NCBI GenBank assembly: GCA_964528155.1
Contig: CAZGRL010000004.1
Span: 1 to 64,000 of the forward strand
Length of the DNA: 64,000 bases
DNA from: G001797105 sp964528155
Lineage (GTDB): Bacteria > Chloroflexota > Anaerolineae > Anaerolineales > E44-bin32
Reading direction: 5' to 3'
The notes under the pieces: model-generated
What the model was told of the DNA's origin: nothing
The model's database searches: none
Seen by the model: the letters and a program-made list of their open reading frames with translations, nothing else
Part shown: positions 1-8,903 of the stretch, piece by piece
Layout of the letters: each line of letters opens with the position of its first letter
Position numbering within the stretch: the stretch's first letter is position 1
Made by a program: the position numbers and the translations under genes

Positions 1-298
1 CAAAGTCAATAGTTTTTACTTCGCCCTGGACGAATTTTTGCTCTCCCAACAGCCCAGTGAGCAGAAATCCATTATTACGGGCTTCCAAGCTCCATAGCAA
101 CGTGACTGCTCATCTTCTCGTTAAGGCATGGTGTGTCATGTTCCCATTAGCCCGATATCAAGACGCAAAGATGACGCCACTACTGGTCCGCCAAGGCGTC
201 AACCACTGAGGATGGATCGCAATGGGAGAAGGTTGCCCTCTAAGAACCCCAATCACGGATCGCATGAAGCCCCTCCGGTGCGCGCACCATGCAGTGCT
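1..298. other. No gene recognised
   Basis: I find no convincing coding sequence, RNA or repeat in these first 298 bases. Short open frames on both strands lack a ribosome binding site and family resemblance. It lies downstream of the minus-strand ferredoxin and may contain its transcription end, but I see no clear hairpin followed by a T run. Confidence 0.4.
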
Positions 299-505
299 TT
301 ACATCATTCGAATTGCCTTCATTGGGCAAGACTGGGCACAGACACCACAACCAATACATATGGACGGATTAGGATCGGGCATCTCGTAAGGACGCTCTTG
401 CTTAAGGATTCCTCTTGGACATGCGATGACAGAGAGGCAAATGCCCCCGCTGCATTTCTCGGGCTGGCATATCCCATAATCCACTACGGCCATCTCCTTG
501 GCCAT
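299..505 (-). CDS. Small ferredoxin-like protein with two 4Fe-4S sites, RLI/ABCE1-like
   Basis: A 68-residue protein that should bind two [4Fe-4S] clusters and carry electrons in the cytoplasm. The first half has cysteines at 13, 18, 23 and 29 in the unusual spacing CQPEKC-GGIC-ACP; the second has the standard CIGCGVCAQSCP (cysteines 50, 53, 56, 60). The opening AVVDYGICQPEKC resembles the Fe-S domain at the start of archaeal ABCE1/RLI proteins, here without the ATPase part. It ends with TAA. Methionine 5 is an alternative start. It lies downstream of the glutaredoxin/thioredoxin genes on the same strand, so a redox role is likely, but its partner is unknown. Confidence 0.8.
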   Translation of the reverse strand: MAKEMAVVDYGICQPEKCSGGICLSVIACPRGILKQERPYEMPDPNPSICIGCGVCAQSCPMKAIRMM

Positions 506-680
506 CGCTCTTGCTCCTGTTCGATTCCTTCCGTGCCCGATCTAATTCCTTTCCCGGCTCATGTGATTTCTGAAACATCTCTGGCTTCACGAAATGCTCA
601 AGCCAACAGCCCTATGATTCCTCTATCTACCTCTCCAAATCCCACACGCTATCGGCCTTGGTGTCCATACTCAAGACCTA

Positions 681-1091
681 TCAATTGACATACTTGAGCA
701 ATTCCTCTCCCACGGCGTTTCTGGGTAGCGCTCCTATCTTCGTGCCCACCAGTTGACCCTCCTTGAAAATCAGAAGGGTGGGAATGGACATGATCTGGTA
801 CCGCATTGCAGCTTCTTGATTATGGTCCACATCCAGTTTTCCAAAAACAATCTGGCCCTGATACTGCCGCGCCAAGGCCTCAATTACAGGAGCGATTATC
901 CTGCAAGGACTACACCACTCAGCCCAACAGTCCACGACCAGCATAGGGTACTTCTGGATAGCTTGGTCGAAGTTGCGCCCTGTCAGAATGATCGGACCGG
1001 CTGGCGCCTCCACCAGCCTCTCGGCCAGTGCCCTCTTGGCTTCCTCCGCCTCTTTGATTCTGGCGTAATGAGACGAACCATAGCGGAGCAC
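681..1091 (-). CDS. Thioredoxin domain (C-terminal half of an interrupted glutaredoxin-thioredoxin fusion)
   Basis: The thioredoxin fold starts near residue 34; the active site WCSPC lies in VVDCWAEWCSPCRIIAP and the cis-proline loop in MSIPTLLIF, so a dithiol reductase or oxidase role is expected. The only local start is a GTG at 1091 with no good ribosome binding site. The residues before the fold (LRYGSSHYARIKEAEEAKRA) and the eight codons upstream (PEAKFVDD) read as the tail of the preceding glutaredoxin-like protein, in the same frame and separated only by a TAG. The native gene was therefore probably one open frame from 1724 to 681. Whether this half is made separately is unknown. Confidence 0.8.
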   Translation of the reverse strand: MLRYGSSHYARIKEAEEAKRALAERLVEAPAGPIILTGRNFDQAIQKYPMLVVDCWAEWCSPCRIIAPVIEALARQYQGQIVFGKLDVDHNQEAAMRYQIMSIPTLLIFKEGQLVGTKIGALPRNAVGEELLKYVN

Positions 1092-1115
1092 ATCGTCAAC
1101 GAACTTGGCTTCAGG

Positions 1116-1724
1116 CTATACGCCAATAGAGATGGAACTCCTATCTCCGTTGATCACCTGTTGAGGAACTGAGGTCACATTAAACTGCATGGCCAGGTCC
1201 ATATTCTCCGAAGCCTCCACGCACTCGGATTGCACCCTTCCTTTGGACTCAACGGCAATCTGGTGTCCCAACAAGACCGCGCGAGGGCAGTGAGGGCATG
1301 TCGGCGTGACGTACACCTGGATGGAGACATCGCGATCTATGTTCTGGAGTTTGATCTTGGAGTCCTCCCGGAGTCCACTATCTTGACGGGAAATGAGGGA
1401 AATGGCTTCAATGAAGCCTCCCGCTTCGCGGCCCGCAGGAGCGTCAGTGTATTTCACCTTGTATCCCTGATCCCACCCAACGAGGATGGTTGGGGTTCGG
1501 AGGATGCCCAGTTCAGTCGCCTTCCCATCGCTATTTTGATATACCGTGGGCTTGATTCTGCTATCAAGCTCGTTCAGTTCTTCACACAACTCAACCGTGA
1601 AATCACAGTATTCTCTGTTGTTTGGGCCTATGAAGACAGACAGGCTTACCTCATTCTGGAGCTCTTGATGGAACTTCTCTTTCAGTATTTCGCGTGATCC
1701 CTCATCAATCAGTGGTTCCCTCAT
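1116..1724 (-). CDS. Glutaredoxin-like protein disulfide oxidoreductase (PDO family), ended by an in-frame TAG
   Basis: A 202-residue protein with two thioredoxin-fold units, as in archaeal-type PDO. The C-terminal unit has the active site TPTCPHCP and cis-proline loop TSVPQQVI; the N-terminal unit has a degenerate site with one cysteine (REYCDF). It should shuffle or reduce protein disulfides. The frame stops at TAG right after SISIGV, where PDO relatives continue with a leucine-proline-glutamate turn; the following codons read PEAKFVDDVLRYG and lead into the thioredoxin. TTG to TAG would explain it as one substitution. A 24-residue frame at 1795-1721 overlaps this start as ATGA and may couple translation. 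Confidence 0.8.
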   Translation of the reverse strand: MREPLIDEGSREILKEKFHQELQNEVSLSVFIGPNNREYCDFTVELCEELNELDSRIKPTVYQNSDGKATELGILRTPTILVGWDQGYKVKYTDAPAGREAGGFIEAISLISRQDSGLREDSKIKLQNIDRDVSIQVYVTPTCPHCPRAVLLGHQIAVESKGRVQSECVEASENMDLAMQFNVTSVPQQVINGDRSSISIGV

Positions 1725-1917
1725 CTTGCTGTCGTTGCTCCTTCATCATTTTCTACATTTTCCCGTTTTCCCTGTTCCTTCACCCATATCGCCATGTGTT
1801 TTTTGTGATCAATCCAGGATATACGGATGGGACCACGTCTCAATCGATTACAGCAACCCACGGCGGATTTTTGACTGCCGCCATTCAGATGCTCATAACC
1901 GGCTAAACGGGGGTTGC

Positions 1918-2259
1918 CTATTTGTGGTTTGTCTCCTCAGCATCTGGATCTTCCGAAAACCGCTCCCATTGTTCAAACTTTCTCTCTAGCTCTTGACGGC
2001 AATCAGAGCAGTGGGAGAGATGTCTTCCGATCGGTACCTCCAGCTGACGCATATCCCCGCCCGCCATGATCCGGTCGAGGTAATAGTCCAATACGCTTAA
2101 GCACTCCTCACAGCTAAATTCCTCCACCTTGTCCTGTTGAGTTCCAAGGATAAGCAACTGCCAAAGTGGGCGTCCCATTTTGCACCCGTCCTCTCCACCC
2201 CCGAGACTTTCCACTTCAGAAGTGATAGATCGTGCCCATCTGACAAAGGGCTCCCTCAC
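1918..2259 (-). CDS. Putative zinc-finger (anti-sigma-factor-like) small protein
   Basis: Up to 113 residues; methionine 28 (at 2178) is an alternative start. The centre holds CEECLSVLDYYLD followed by HLSHCSDCRQEL, giving CxxC and HxxxCxxC as in zf-HC2 domains of zinc-binding anti-sigma factors. The tail is acidic and charged. No membrane segment follows, so it would be cytoplasmic. Stop is TAG. No sigma factor gene lies nearby, so the partner is unknown; a zinc-dependent regulatory or redox-sensing role is a guess from the motif. Confidence 0.6.
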   Translation of the reverse strand: MREPFVRWARSITSEVESLGGGEDGCKMGRPLWQLLILGTQQDKVEEFSCEECLSVLDYYLDRIMAGGDMRQLEVPIGRHLSHCSDCRQELERKFEQWERFSEDPDAEETNHK

Positions 2260-2346
2260 CCAAAATAGATCACGAAGGCAGGCATGTTGAGATTCATTCG
2301 TCCGATGAGGAGAACATAGATGTCTCCTTGTCTCTATCGAGTGATT

Positions 2347-2655
2347 TCAAGCCCGCCCTGCTTCAACACAATCATCGCAGAGTACACCCTTCACAGTACC
2401 GTCTGAATAGACCGCTATCCAGGCCCTCTTGCTTTCCGATTGGCCGCAGCCGGGACAGTCGTCCTTTAAATTGAGCTTATGGATCCGGTCAATCCGGATG
2501 TATCCCTGTAACGATGGTGGGGCAAGCTCCTTATAATAGCGCTCGATCGCCTCGAGGAGCGCCTGTGTTTGATTATTGTCATGTCTACGTTTGGCGATCT
2601 TTTTCAGTAGTTGAAGCTTATCCTCGGGAAAACGGAAAGAACGCAACTTGGTCAT
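2347..2655 (-). CDS. Small protein: helical N-terminus plus C-terminal zinc ribbon
   Basis: A 102-residue protein. I chose the ATG at 2655 because a near-perfect ribosome binding site (AGGAGGTGAT) ends a few bases upstream; the ATG-like codon at 2664 would lie inside it. Residues 1-45 (KLRSFRFPEDKLQLLKKIAK onward) look like a ribbon-helix-helix DNA-binding fold. The C-terminal half has CPGCG and CDDC, a likely zinc ribbon. The domain pairing suggests a small transcription regulator. It lies 240 bases upstream of no obvious operon partner; feoB ends on the same strand about 240 bases before its start. Confidence 0.65.
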   Translation of the reverse strand: MTKLRSFRFPEDKLQLLKKIAKRRHDNNQTQALLEAIERYYKELAPPSLQGYIRIDRIHKLNLKDDCPGCGQSESKRAWIAVYSDGTVKGVLCDDCVEAGRA

Positions 2656-2892
2656 GAGTATCACCTCCTACTGCGGTGCTTCTTTTTCTTGCTTTTATCC
2701 ACTTTCGTGATCGCACCTATCCATCCGAGGGCGTGGCCACTTGGGTGGTATTCCCGCAGATCTTACGGACATGCCATTTCTCGACCGGTCCCGCAATCCC
2801 CTACTCACAAGAATTTCATCAGCTTTCAAGGATCACCTACCATCAGAGAGGAGGTAGAGGGCGATTTGTTGCAGACGATCTGTCTCACCAGG

Positions 2893-4940
2893 TCATCCCC
2901 CACCATTCAGCAGAACGCCGGTTTGATAGATGGTGATGCCACTTCCCACCGAGATCACCAGCAGAAGCAGAACACCAAAGAGCGTCCAACGCCAGTTGTC
3001 CATCTCCTTCTTCCTCATGACGGCTACCGTAGCAATGCATGGGACGAAGAGCATTTGAGTCGCTAAAAAGGCCAGGGCCGCAAGCGGTGTCATGGCGCCG
3101 GCGAGTGCAACGCTTAGACCAGCTTCAGCCGCGCCGCTTCGCAACAACACCCCCAGTGTGGCGATGGTGTTTTCCTTGGCCACGAAACTGGTCAACAACG
3201 CTACTGTCATTTCCCAGCTCAACCCCATGAGCCTTCCGATGGGTTCGAACAGGCGACCCAGGCCAGCGATGTAACTGCTTTGCAGATCCCCACCTGGCAA
3301 TGTGGAGAGCACCCAAACGATCACCGATACCACCAGGATGATCCCTCCGGCATGTTTCAGGAAGGCCATCAGACGATGCCACACCGCGAGCCCGATCGTA
3401 CGTAGGTTGGGCTTATGGTACAGTGGCAGTTCCATGATGAAATCCGAGGTCTGCCCACCCAGCAAAGCTTCATGCAAACTCAGGCCAAGAAGAGCGAGCA
3501 CCACCAGGTTGAGGGCGAGCAGGCCCCAAGTCACCAGCGCGGCGTTCCGCCCGAAGAAGACGGGGGCCAGCACGGAGATTACTGCCATGCAAGCCATGCA
3601 TGGAACCAGCGGTGCCAGGAGGATGGTCAGCAGGCGTGCCCGCGGGGACTCGATGATCCGGGTCCCCAGGACTGCCGGGACGTTGCATCCGAAGCCGGCC
3701 AAAAGTGGTAATGCGCTCTTTCCGTGCAAGCCCATGGGATGCATGAAACGGTCCGTCATATAGGCTGCTCTCGCCATATAACCTACGTCTTCCAACAGGG
3801 CCAAGGCAGCGAAGAAGATGAGCAGGATGGGTACGAAGGTCAGCACGGCTCCTGCCCCTCCGATCACGCCATCAGCCAACAAGTCCACGAACCATGAGGG
3901 CGCGCCCGCGAGAGCCGAACGCACAAGTCCTGCCCCACCATTGACCAAATACCGGTCCAATAGTTCCTGGAGCGGTGAACCCACGGCATAGGTAATCCAA
4001 AAGACCCCACCCAGGATACCAAGCATGAGAAGCAGGCCCCACAAAGGATGTGTGGCGATCCGATCCNNNNNNNNNNGCTGATCTGCCCGATTCGTGGGTG
4101 CTTCACAGCTGCACGCACCATGCGCCCGATCCACTCATATCGGGCGCTGGCTAAGTACAGGACGGCGCCTTCATGCTTCAATAGCAGTTGCGCAACCTGG
4201 CCCCACCTTTCAGACCCTAGCTTCTCCCTGACCATCCCCACGATTTCTTCATCGCCCTCTAAAAGCCTCAGCCCTACCCAATCCCTTGGGTAATCCTCTG
4301 GCAGACTATCGCCGGCAAGCTGTAGCAGTTCGGCCAACGCAGTCGCCTCTGGTTCTGGAACTTTCGGACAAGCCGGTTCGAACGCGCCTGGATTGCAAAC
4401 TGTCCGGTAAACCGCGTGCATCAGTTCCCGAACGCCTTGATTCTTGGATGCCACCATAGGTACCACAGGAACCCCGAGCGCGGCTTCCAGCACATGCGGC
4501 TCCACCTCCAAACCCTGCTCGTACGCCACGTCGATCATGTTCAACCCCAAAACGGCGGGCACACGCAACGCAAGCAATTCGGCTAACAAGTATGGATTGC
4601 GTTCCAATGCAGCCGCGTCAGCGATGACGACTACCACAGCGGGTTTTTCCTTGATGAGATAGTCCCTGGCGATCTGCTCCTCGGGAGAGTTTCCCGCCAG
4701 GCTGTACGTACCTGGTAAGTCCACAATCTTCAATTGAATATCGTTGTGGTGGTAGGTGCCAACTTTCTTCTCGATCGTCTTTCCCGGCCAGTTACCGACA
4801 TGCTGACTCAGGCCGGTGAGAATATTGAAGATGGTGGACTTGCCCACGTTCGGATGTCCGACCAAAGCAATGCGAAGATCGTCAGATCGATAATTGAGCG
4901 ACGGGACAAGAGGTTCAGAGTACTTGCTCTCAACCTTCAT
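2893..4940 (-). CDS. feoB: Ferrous iron transporter FeoB (first copy, contains a sequence gap)
   Basis: GTP-driven Fe(II) uptake protein of the inner membrane. The N-terminal G domain has GHPNVGKST, the switch NWPGKT, DLPGTYSL and NMID, followed by the helical segment ending RYEWIGRMV. The membrane part has the Gate regions with GFGCNVPAVLGTR and APLVPCMACMAV, then FVAKENTIATLG. The 10-N run at 4067-4076 splits the frame. Alignment with the second FeoB at 15.3-17.3 kb predicts about four residues (LTDR-like) plus two bases missing, i.e. 14 bases, which also restores the frame, so the gene is probably intact. It overlaps feoA by 11 bases. Confidence 0.9.
4067..4076. other. Assembly gap (10 N) inside feoB
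   Basis: Ten N bases, a placeholder length. The reading frames on its two sides differ by one base, so the true gap is not 10. Comparison with the paralogous FeoB predicts 14 missing bases. Confidence 0.95.
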
Positions 4941-5169
4941 GCGGATGTTCCTCTACCTTAACCCTGCCCGCCTCGCCGCGCCCAAGGGCTACCCGCGTAG
5001 CGCGGACCATCACAACGAGGGGTCCGCGGTGTCGATTCTGCACCACGGTGACCTTCGCCCCAATAGTGAAACCGAGCCCCGCCATGCGGCTCACAAACGT
5101 TCTTCCCCCTCGCAGGTGTTGCACAACTCCGCTCTGACCCTCGTCCAATTCGCTGAGACCGATGCTCAA
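4930..5169 (-). CDS. feoA: FeoA, ferrous iron transport accessory protein
   Basis: A 79-residue SH3-like protein that binds the cytoplasmic side of FeoB. The core GAKVTVVQNRHRGPLVVMV and VALGRGEA are typical of FeoA. I prefer the TTG at 5169 because GGGAGG stands seven bases upstream and the length then equals the family norm; a longer 100-residue form from 5232 is possible. It overlaps feoB by 11 bases, so the two are co-translated. Confidence 0.8.
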   Translation of the reverse strand: MSIGLSELDEGQSGVVQHLRGGRTFVSRMAGLGFTIGAKVTVVQNRHRGPLVVMVRATRVALGRGEAGRVKVEEHPHEG

Positions 5170-5640
5170 AGAATCACCCTCCCCATCAGAAAGACAGTCC
5201 TCGTCATATGTATGGCGCCTGTGATCACACATTGAGCATTCACGCCATTTCCCTCAAGAGCTCGTGACTGTGTGTCGGTTGCATGTCCGCATCTAGCACA
5301 GAGCTGATGGATCAGCCTGCGCAGGACATCTATGGCAAGACCAGCCAATGCGCAGACAATCCTCAGTGCACTGATCAAAGCCGGCCTGCGGCTTGCCTTT
5401 GACTGTAGGCCTCCTTGGACCTTAGATCCCTGACACTCTAGTTGCGCGGTTTGTTGCGATCCTTCATCTTGACAATATATATACCTTTGTATATACTAAT
5501 GTAAAGCCATATTTCTGTCAAGAATCGAACGTCAAGCGAGTACGGCTTGCTACACGCAGGTTACCCGAACCAGCTTGTTTCGCAGTATGCTTCATCATGC
5601 TTCGCTGGCCAGCCCTGTCTCGGATGGGAGGCGCAGAACC
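5170..5640. other. Divergent intergenic region between feoA and the CBS/ZIP genes
   Basis: About 470 bases between the minus-strand feoAB and the plus-strand CBS-ZIP pair. It holds a strong plus-strand promoter (5469-5497). I see no gene, tRNA or riboswitch. The divergent metal-uptake genes could share a regulator bound here, which is inference from layout only. Confidence 0.5.
5469..5497 (+). promoter_or_regulatory. Strong sigma-70 promoter with embedded palindrome
   Basis: TTGACA at 5469-5474, a 17-base spacer and TATACT at 5492-5497. Within the spacer and -10 lies the inverted repeat TATATAC-CTTT-GTATATA (5478-5495), placed where a repressor dimer would block RNA polymerase. It should drive the CBS protein and ZIP transporter, so a metal-responsive repressor is a reasonable guess, not shown. 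Confidence 0.7.
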
Positions 5641-6123
5641 ATGGATAGCCCACAAGAAAGAAGGATCAGGGATTGGATGACAGTCGATCCCGTGACGGTC
5701 GCCAGCAGCACTACGCTCCCCAAAGCCTATTGGCTCATGGTTGAAAATAGAATCCGACGTCTGCTTGTGGTCGATGGCGGGAAATTAGTGGGTATTGTCA
5801 CGATGGAGGACTTACGGGGTTCTTTCCATACAGATATCATTGCCATCAATCCCCTCAAAGTCAATCAAATCCTTTCCGAGATGCCTGTACGACAACTCAT
5901 GTCGAAAGACCCTATCACAATCGATCCAAATACGAATGTGATCGAGGCCGCAAAAGCAATGCTTGAGCACAAAATAAGCACCCTGCCGGTGGTCGAATCA
6001 GGAAAAGTGGTTGGCATCATCACCGAAAGCAGCCTGTTCCGCGTCCTGGTAGATATCTGCCTCAGCCAGGAAGCACAAGAGGACGAAAAGATTGAAACAG
6101 AAACCGCCAAGGGACACAAATGA
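5641..6123 (+). CDS. CBS-domain-pair protein
   Basis: A 160-residue protein formed almost wholly of two CBS repeats (about 8-60 and 82-140), e.g. DWMTVDPVTV, VDGGKLVGIVT and LMSKDPITIDP, VESGKVVGIIT. Such pairs bind adenine nucleotides and act as energy sensors. The ATG at 5641 is preceded by GGGAGG; an upstream frame to 5575 lacks such a site. Its stop overlaps the ZIP start as ATGA, so the two proteins are co-translated and the CBS module may regulate the transporter; that link is inference. Confidence 0.8.
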   Translation: MDSPQERRIRDWMTVDPVTVASSTTLPKAYWLMVENRIRRLLVVDGGKLVGIVTMEDLRGSFHTDIIAINPLKVNQILSEMPVRQLMSKDPITIDPNTNVIEAAKAMLEHKISTLPVVESGKVVGIITESSLFRVLVDICLSQEAQEDEKIETETAKGHK

Positions 6124-6855
6124 GCATAGGGGTTTTCGGCGCTGTTCTGTTCGCCAGCATGCTGGCCTGTGCGGTGACAACTGCGGGCATCTACATCATC
6201 GGTCGATATGATCCATGGGCTAACCGTAATGCGGTCTATTTCATGAGCTTCGCCGCCGGCGTTCTGATATCCGTCTCCTTCGTTCACATCATCCCCAAAT
6301 CCTTTGAAATGGATGATACCGCTCCTGTCTTCCTGCTCCTTGGGTTCATGGGTCTTTACCTTCTCAACCGATTCTTGAATGTGTTCGTGTGGCAACAGCA
6401 CGAATGTCCAGAACTCACCACCGGCATCATCCCGATGCTCGGTATCGGTTTTCACTCCTTGCTGGACGGTGTGATCTACTCCGTGACCTTTAACGTCAGC
6501 ATCTTCACGGGGATCGTGGCCGCCATTGGCATGGTGTTGCACGAATTCCCAGAAGGTATCGTGACCTTCGTCCTCCTTAAAGCGGGGCGGCTTCGGCAAA
6601 CGACGTGCCGCTCTCTATGCTTTCCTCGCTGCCGGCCTTTCCACTCCACTGGGCACCCTCCTTTCATATCCCCTCATCCAGAGGATAAGCAAGCCCGTAT
6701 TGGGCATGCTCCTTGCCCTTTCCGCAGGCGCGCTGGTCTATGTCGGTGCCTCCCACCTCCTACCGGCGGTAGAAAAGGAGAACAGGCGCTACACCTTGAT
6801 ATCGCTCGCCACCGGTATGCTGGTGGCTATCGGGATCGTGTTGTCCAAGCAATAG
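6120..6855 (+). CDS. ZIP family divalent metal transporter (frameshifted in this assembly)
   Basis: A membrane protein for uptake of zinc, iron or similar cations. The first frame covers residues 1-157 and includes the ZIP signatures HSLLDGVIY and HEFPEGIVTF in transmembrane helices 4 and 5. At GGGG (6584-6587) the frame breaks. Reading one base fewer gives GGFGKRRAALYAFLAAGLST and continues through the last helices (LALSAGALVYVGASHLLPAV) to TAG at 6853-6855. One extra G in a homopolymer explains it, so an error is likelier than a dead gene. The start overlaps the CBS stop (ATGA). Confidence 0.8.
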
Positions 6856-7058
6856 GAATATGCGCCAGATAGATTTCGGCCGATTGAAGACGAGAGGAAG
6901 AGTGAACAGATGCATCCTTCATCCTTGAATAGCTTATGAGCCGAGAGCGATGGCAATCATCCGGACAATACCGAGGAGCGTTATCGAGGTGTCTATATTG
7001 CTCTGACTGAGAAAAACCGCCAGGTGTAGAAATCTCATCTCGGATTAGGAAGTCTTAC

Positions 7059-8020
7059 ATGAACATCGTTTTTGGACCGGTTCCATCAAGACGCCTGGGC
7101 CGGAGCCTGGGCATCAACAATATTCCCCCGAAAATATGCACCTATGCGTGCGTCTATTGCCAACTGGGACGCACGCTTACGATGCGCGTAGACCGCCAAG
7201 CTTTCTACGATCAGGATGAAGTCATTCGGGCCGTGCGCGAGAAGGTGGCTGAAGCCCGAGCCCACGGCGAGCTGATCGATTACCTGACCTTCGTGCCTGA
7301 CGGCGAGCCCACCCTCGATCTCAACTTGGCCGCCGAGATCTCGGCGCTGCGCGAATTACAGATACCGATCGCCGTGATCAGCAACGCCTCCCTGATCTGG
7401 CGAGAGGACGTTCGCAACGACCTCATGGGTGCGGATTGGGTATCCTTGAAGGTGGATGCCGTGCAGGCGCCCATCTGGCGCCGGATCAATCGCCCTCATG
7501 GGAAGCTCGATCTTCACAAGATCTTGAATGGCGTAAGGACTTTCGCCGGGGCCTTCGAAGGCGAGCTCGCCACGGAAACGATGCTTGTCAAGGACGTCAA
7601 CGACGACGAGGCCTCCATTCGTGAGATCGCCTCTTTCCTGGGTGAGGTCCAACCCGCTGTGGCGTACATCGCACAATCCCCACGCGGCCTACCGCCGAAG
7701 CATGGGTGCGCCCCGCGCAAGAGCACAGGATCCACCACGTGTACCATCTTCTCAGGGAACAGGTCAAACGGGTAGAACTCCTTTTGGGCTATGAGGGCAA
7801 CGCCTTCGCCTCCAGCGGAGATGCTGAACAGGATTTGCTGAGCATCACCGCCGTACATCCCATGCGGGAGGATGCTGTCGAGCAGCTTGTGACGAAGGCC
7901 GGATCGAATTGGGGCCTCGTCGAAGATCTGATGCGACGGGATAAGCTCGTCGAGCTTCCATACGATGGATGGCGCTTCTATCTGAGACGAATCGCGATGC
8001 CCAAGGCCCACAAGGAATGA
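7059..8020 (+). CDS. Radical SAM protein (frameshifted in this assembly)
   Basis: A radical SAM enzyme with the cluster motif CTYACVYC and the conserved FVPDGEPTLD. The substrate is unknown. It is a close paralogue of the intact 318-residue protein at 34306-35262. The frame breaks at a CCCC run near 7678 after VAYIA; one missing C restores PTRPTAEAWVRPAQEHR and the rest to TGA at 8018-8020. The C-terminal part (LLGYEGNAFASSGDAEQDLL) matches the paralogue residue by residue. Transcribed with the downstream ATPase and methyltransferase genes. Confidence 0.8.
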
Positions 8021-8099
8021 GTGGGCGTTGGAGAAGAAACCGAGCTATCGCTCAGAATGCCCATCATCGCCTCACATAGGATGCTGAAAGGGACCCCAC

Positions 8100-8855
8100 A
8101 TGAGAAGGATTCACCTCGAACCACGCTGGCTGGATCAAATGATCCCGGATGGTTTCCCCGCTCACACCTCTACCCTGATCACGGGTCCTGGCGGTTCGGG
8201 AAAACCACTCATCGGGAATCTGATCGCGGCCGCCTGGCTGCGCCAAGGCGGTAGCGTGGTCTTCATGTCGCTGCAATACCCCACCCACGAATTCATCGTA
8301 AGTGGGCTGAAGAAGATCAATCAGTTGGAACTGGCTGAATATGGAGACCGATCAGCTTTCCTTGAGCTTGATGCCAGTCTGGAGAGCTTGGAAATGGAGG
8401 CAATCCACCACCTGAAAGCCAACCTGGTCATCCCAGATGTGTGGGACGGCGCTATAGAACAGGCTTGTTCGATGGTGGCCGATGAAGGGCCAGGGATCCT
8501 GGTCTTTGGTTCAGCGCTTAATCTGCTCTTGTTCTCACCCACATATGGAACGGAGACCTTGGCGCGGATGAAGAAGACCGTGGCAGAGGATAAGCGGCGG
8601 ACCTACCTCTTCTCGGTGAGCACAACGGCGAAGAAAGACCAAATCGCCGAGCTGGAAGCGGTGGCGGATAACTTGATCACTTCGCGTTCTACCAAACGCC
8701 CTTTCCGCCTTTTCATGCGCATCTTGCGGATGAAGGATACGCCATTCAACTCGGATGAGGTGCAGGTACCTATCACACCAGAGACGCTTTCGGAGGTCAA
8801 AGAGATCGCCGATCACAGCCGTATGCGAGTGATTCCACTCATCTCCAAGATCTAA
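8100..8855 (+). CDS. RecA/KaiC-superfamily ATPase with altered Walker A
   Basis: A 251-residue single-domain P-loop protein resembling RAD55/KaiC-type ATPases. Walker A is GPGGSGKP (residues 29-36), with proline where threonine or serine normally binds magnesium; ILVFGSALN fits the Walker B strand. The following helix LIGNLIAAAWLRQGG is normal, so the frame is intact. ATP hydrolysis may be impaired. Role unknown; it sits between a radical SAM protein and a methyltransferase, 79 bases after the first. Confidence 0.65.
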   Translation: MRRIHLEPRWLDQMIPDGFPAHTSTLITGPGGSGKPLIGNLIAAAWLRQGGSVVFMSLQYPTHEFIVSGLKKINQLELAEYGDRSAFLELDASLESLEMEAIHHLKANLVIPDVWDGAIEQACSMVADEGPGILVFGSALNLLLFSPTYGTETLARMKKTVAEDKRRTYLFSVSTTAKKDQIAELEAVADNLITSRSTKRPFRLFMRILRMKDTPFNSDEVQVPITPETLSEVKEIADHSRMRVIPLISKI

Positions 8856-8903
8856 GCTGAACGCCAATCGCTAAGATGAACTCGCTTACCCTCTTTGGAT
8901 GAC

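Noticed and set aside
128..688. Open frame of 186 codons on the plus strand
   Set aside because: It is antisense to the ferredoxin, is composed of low-information residues and has no ribosome binding site.
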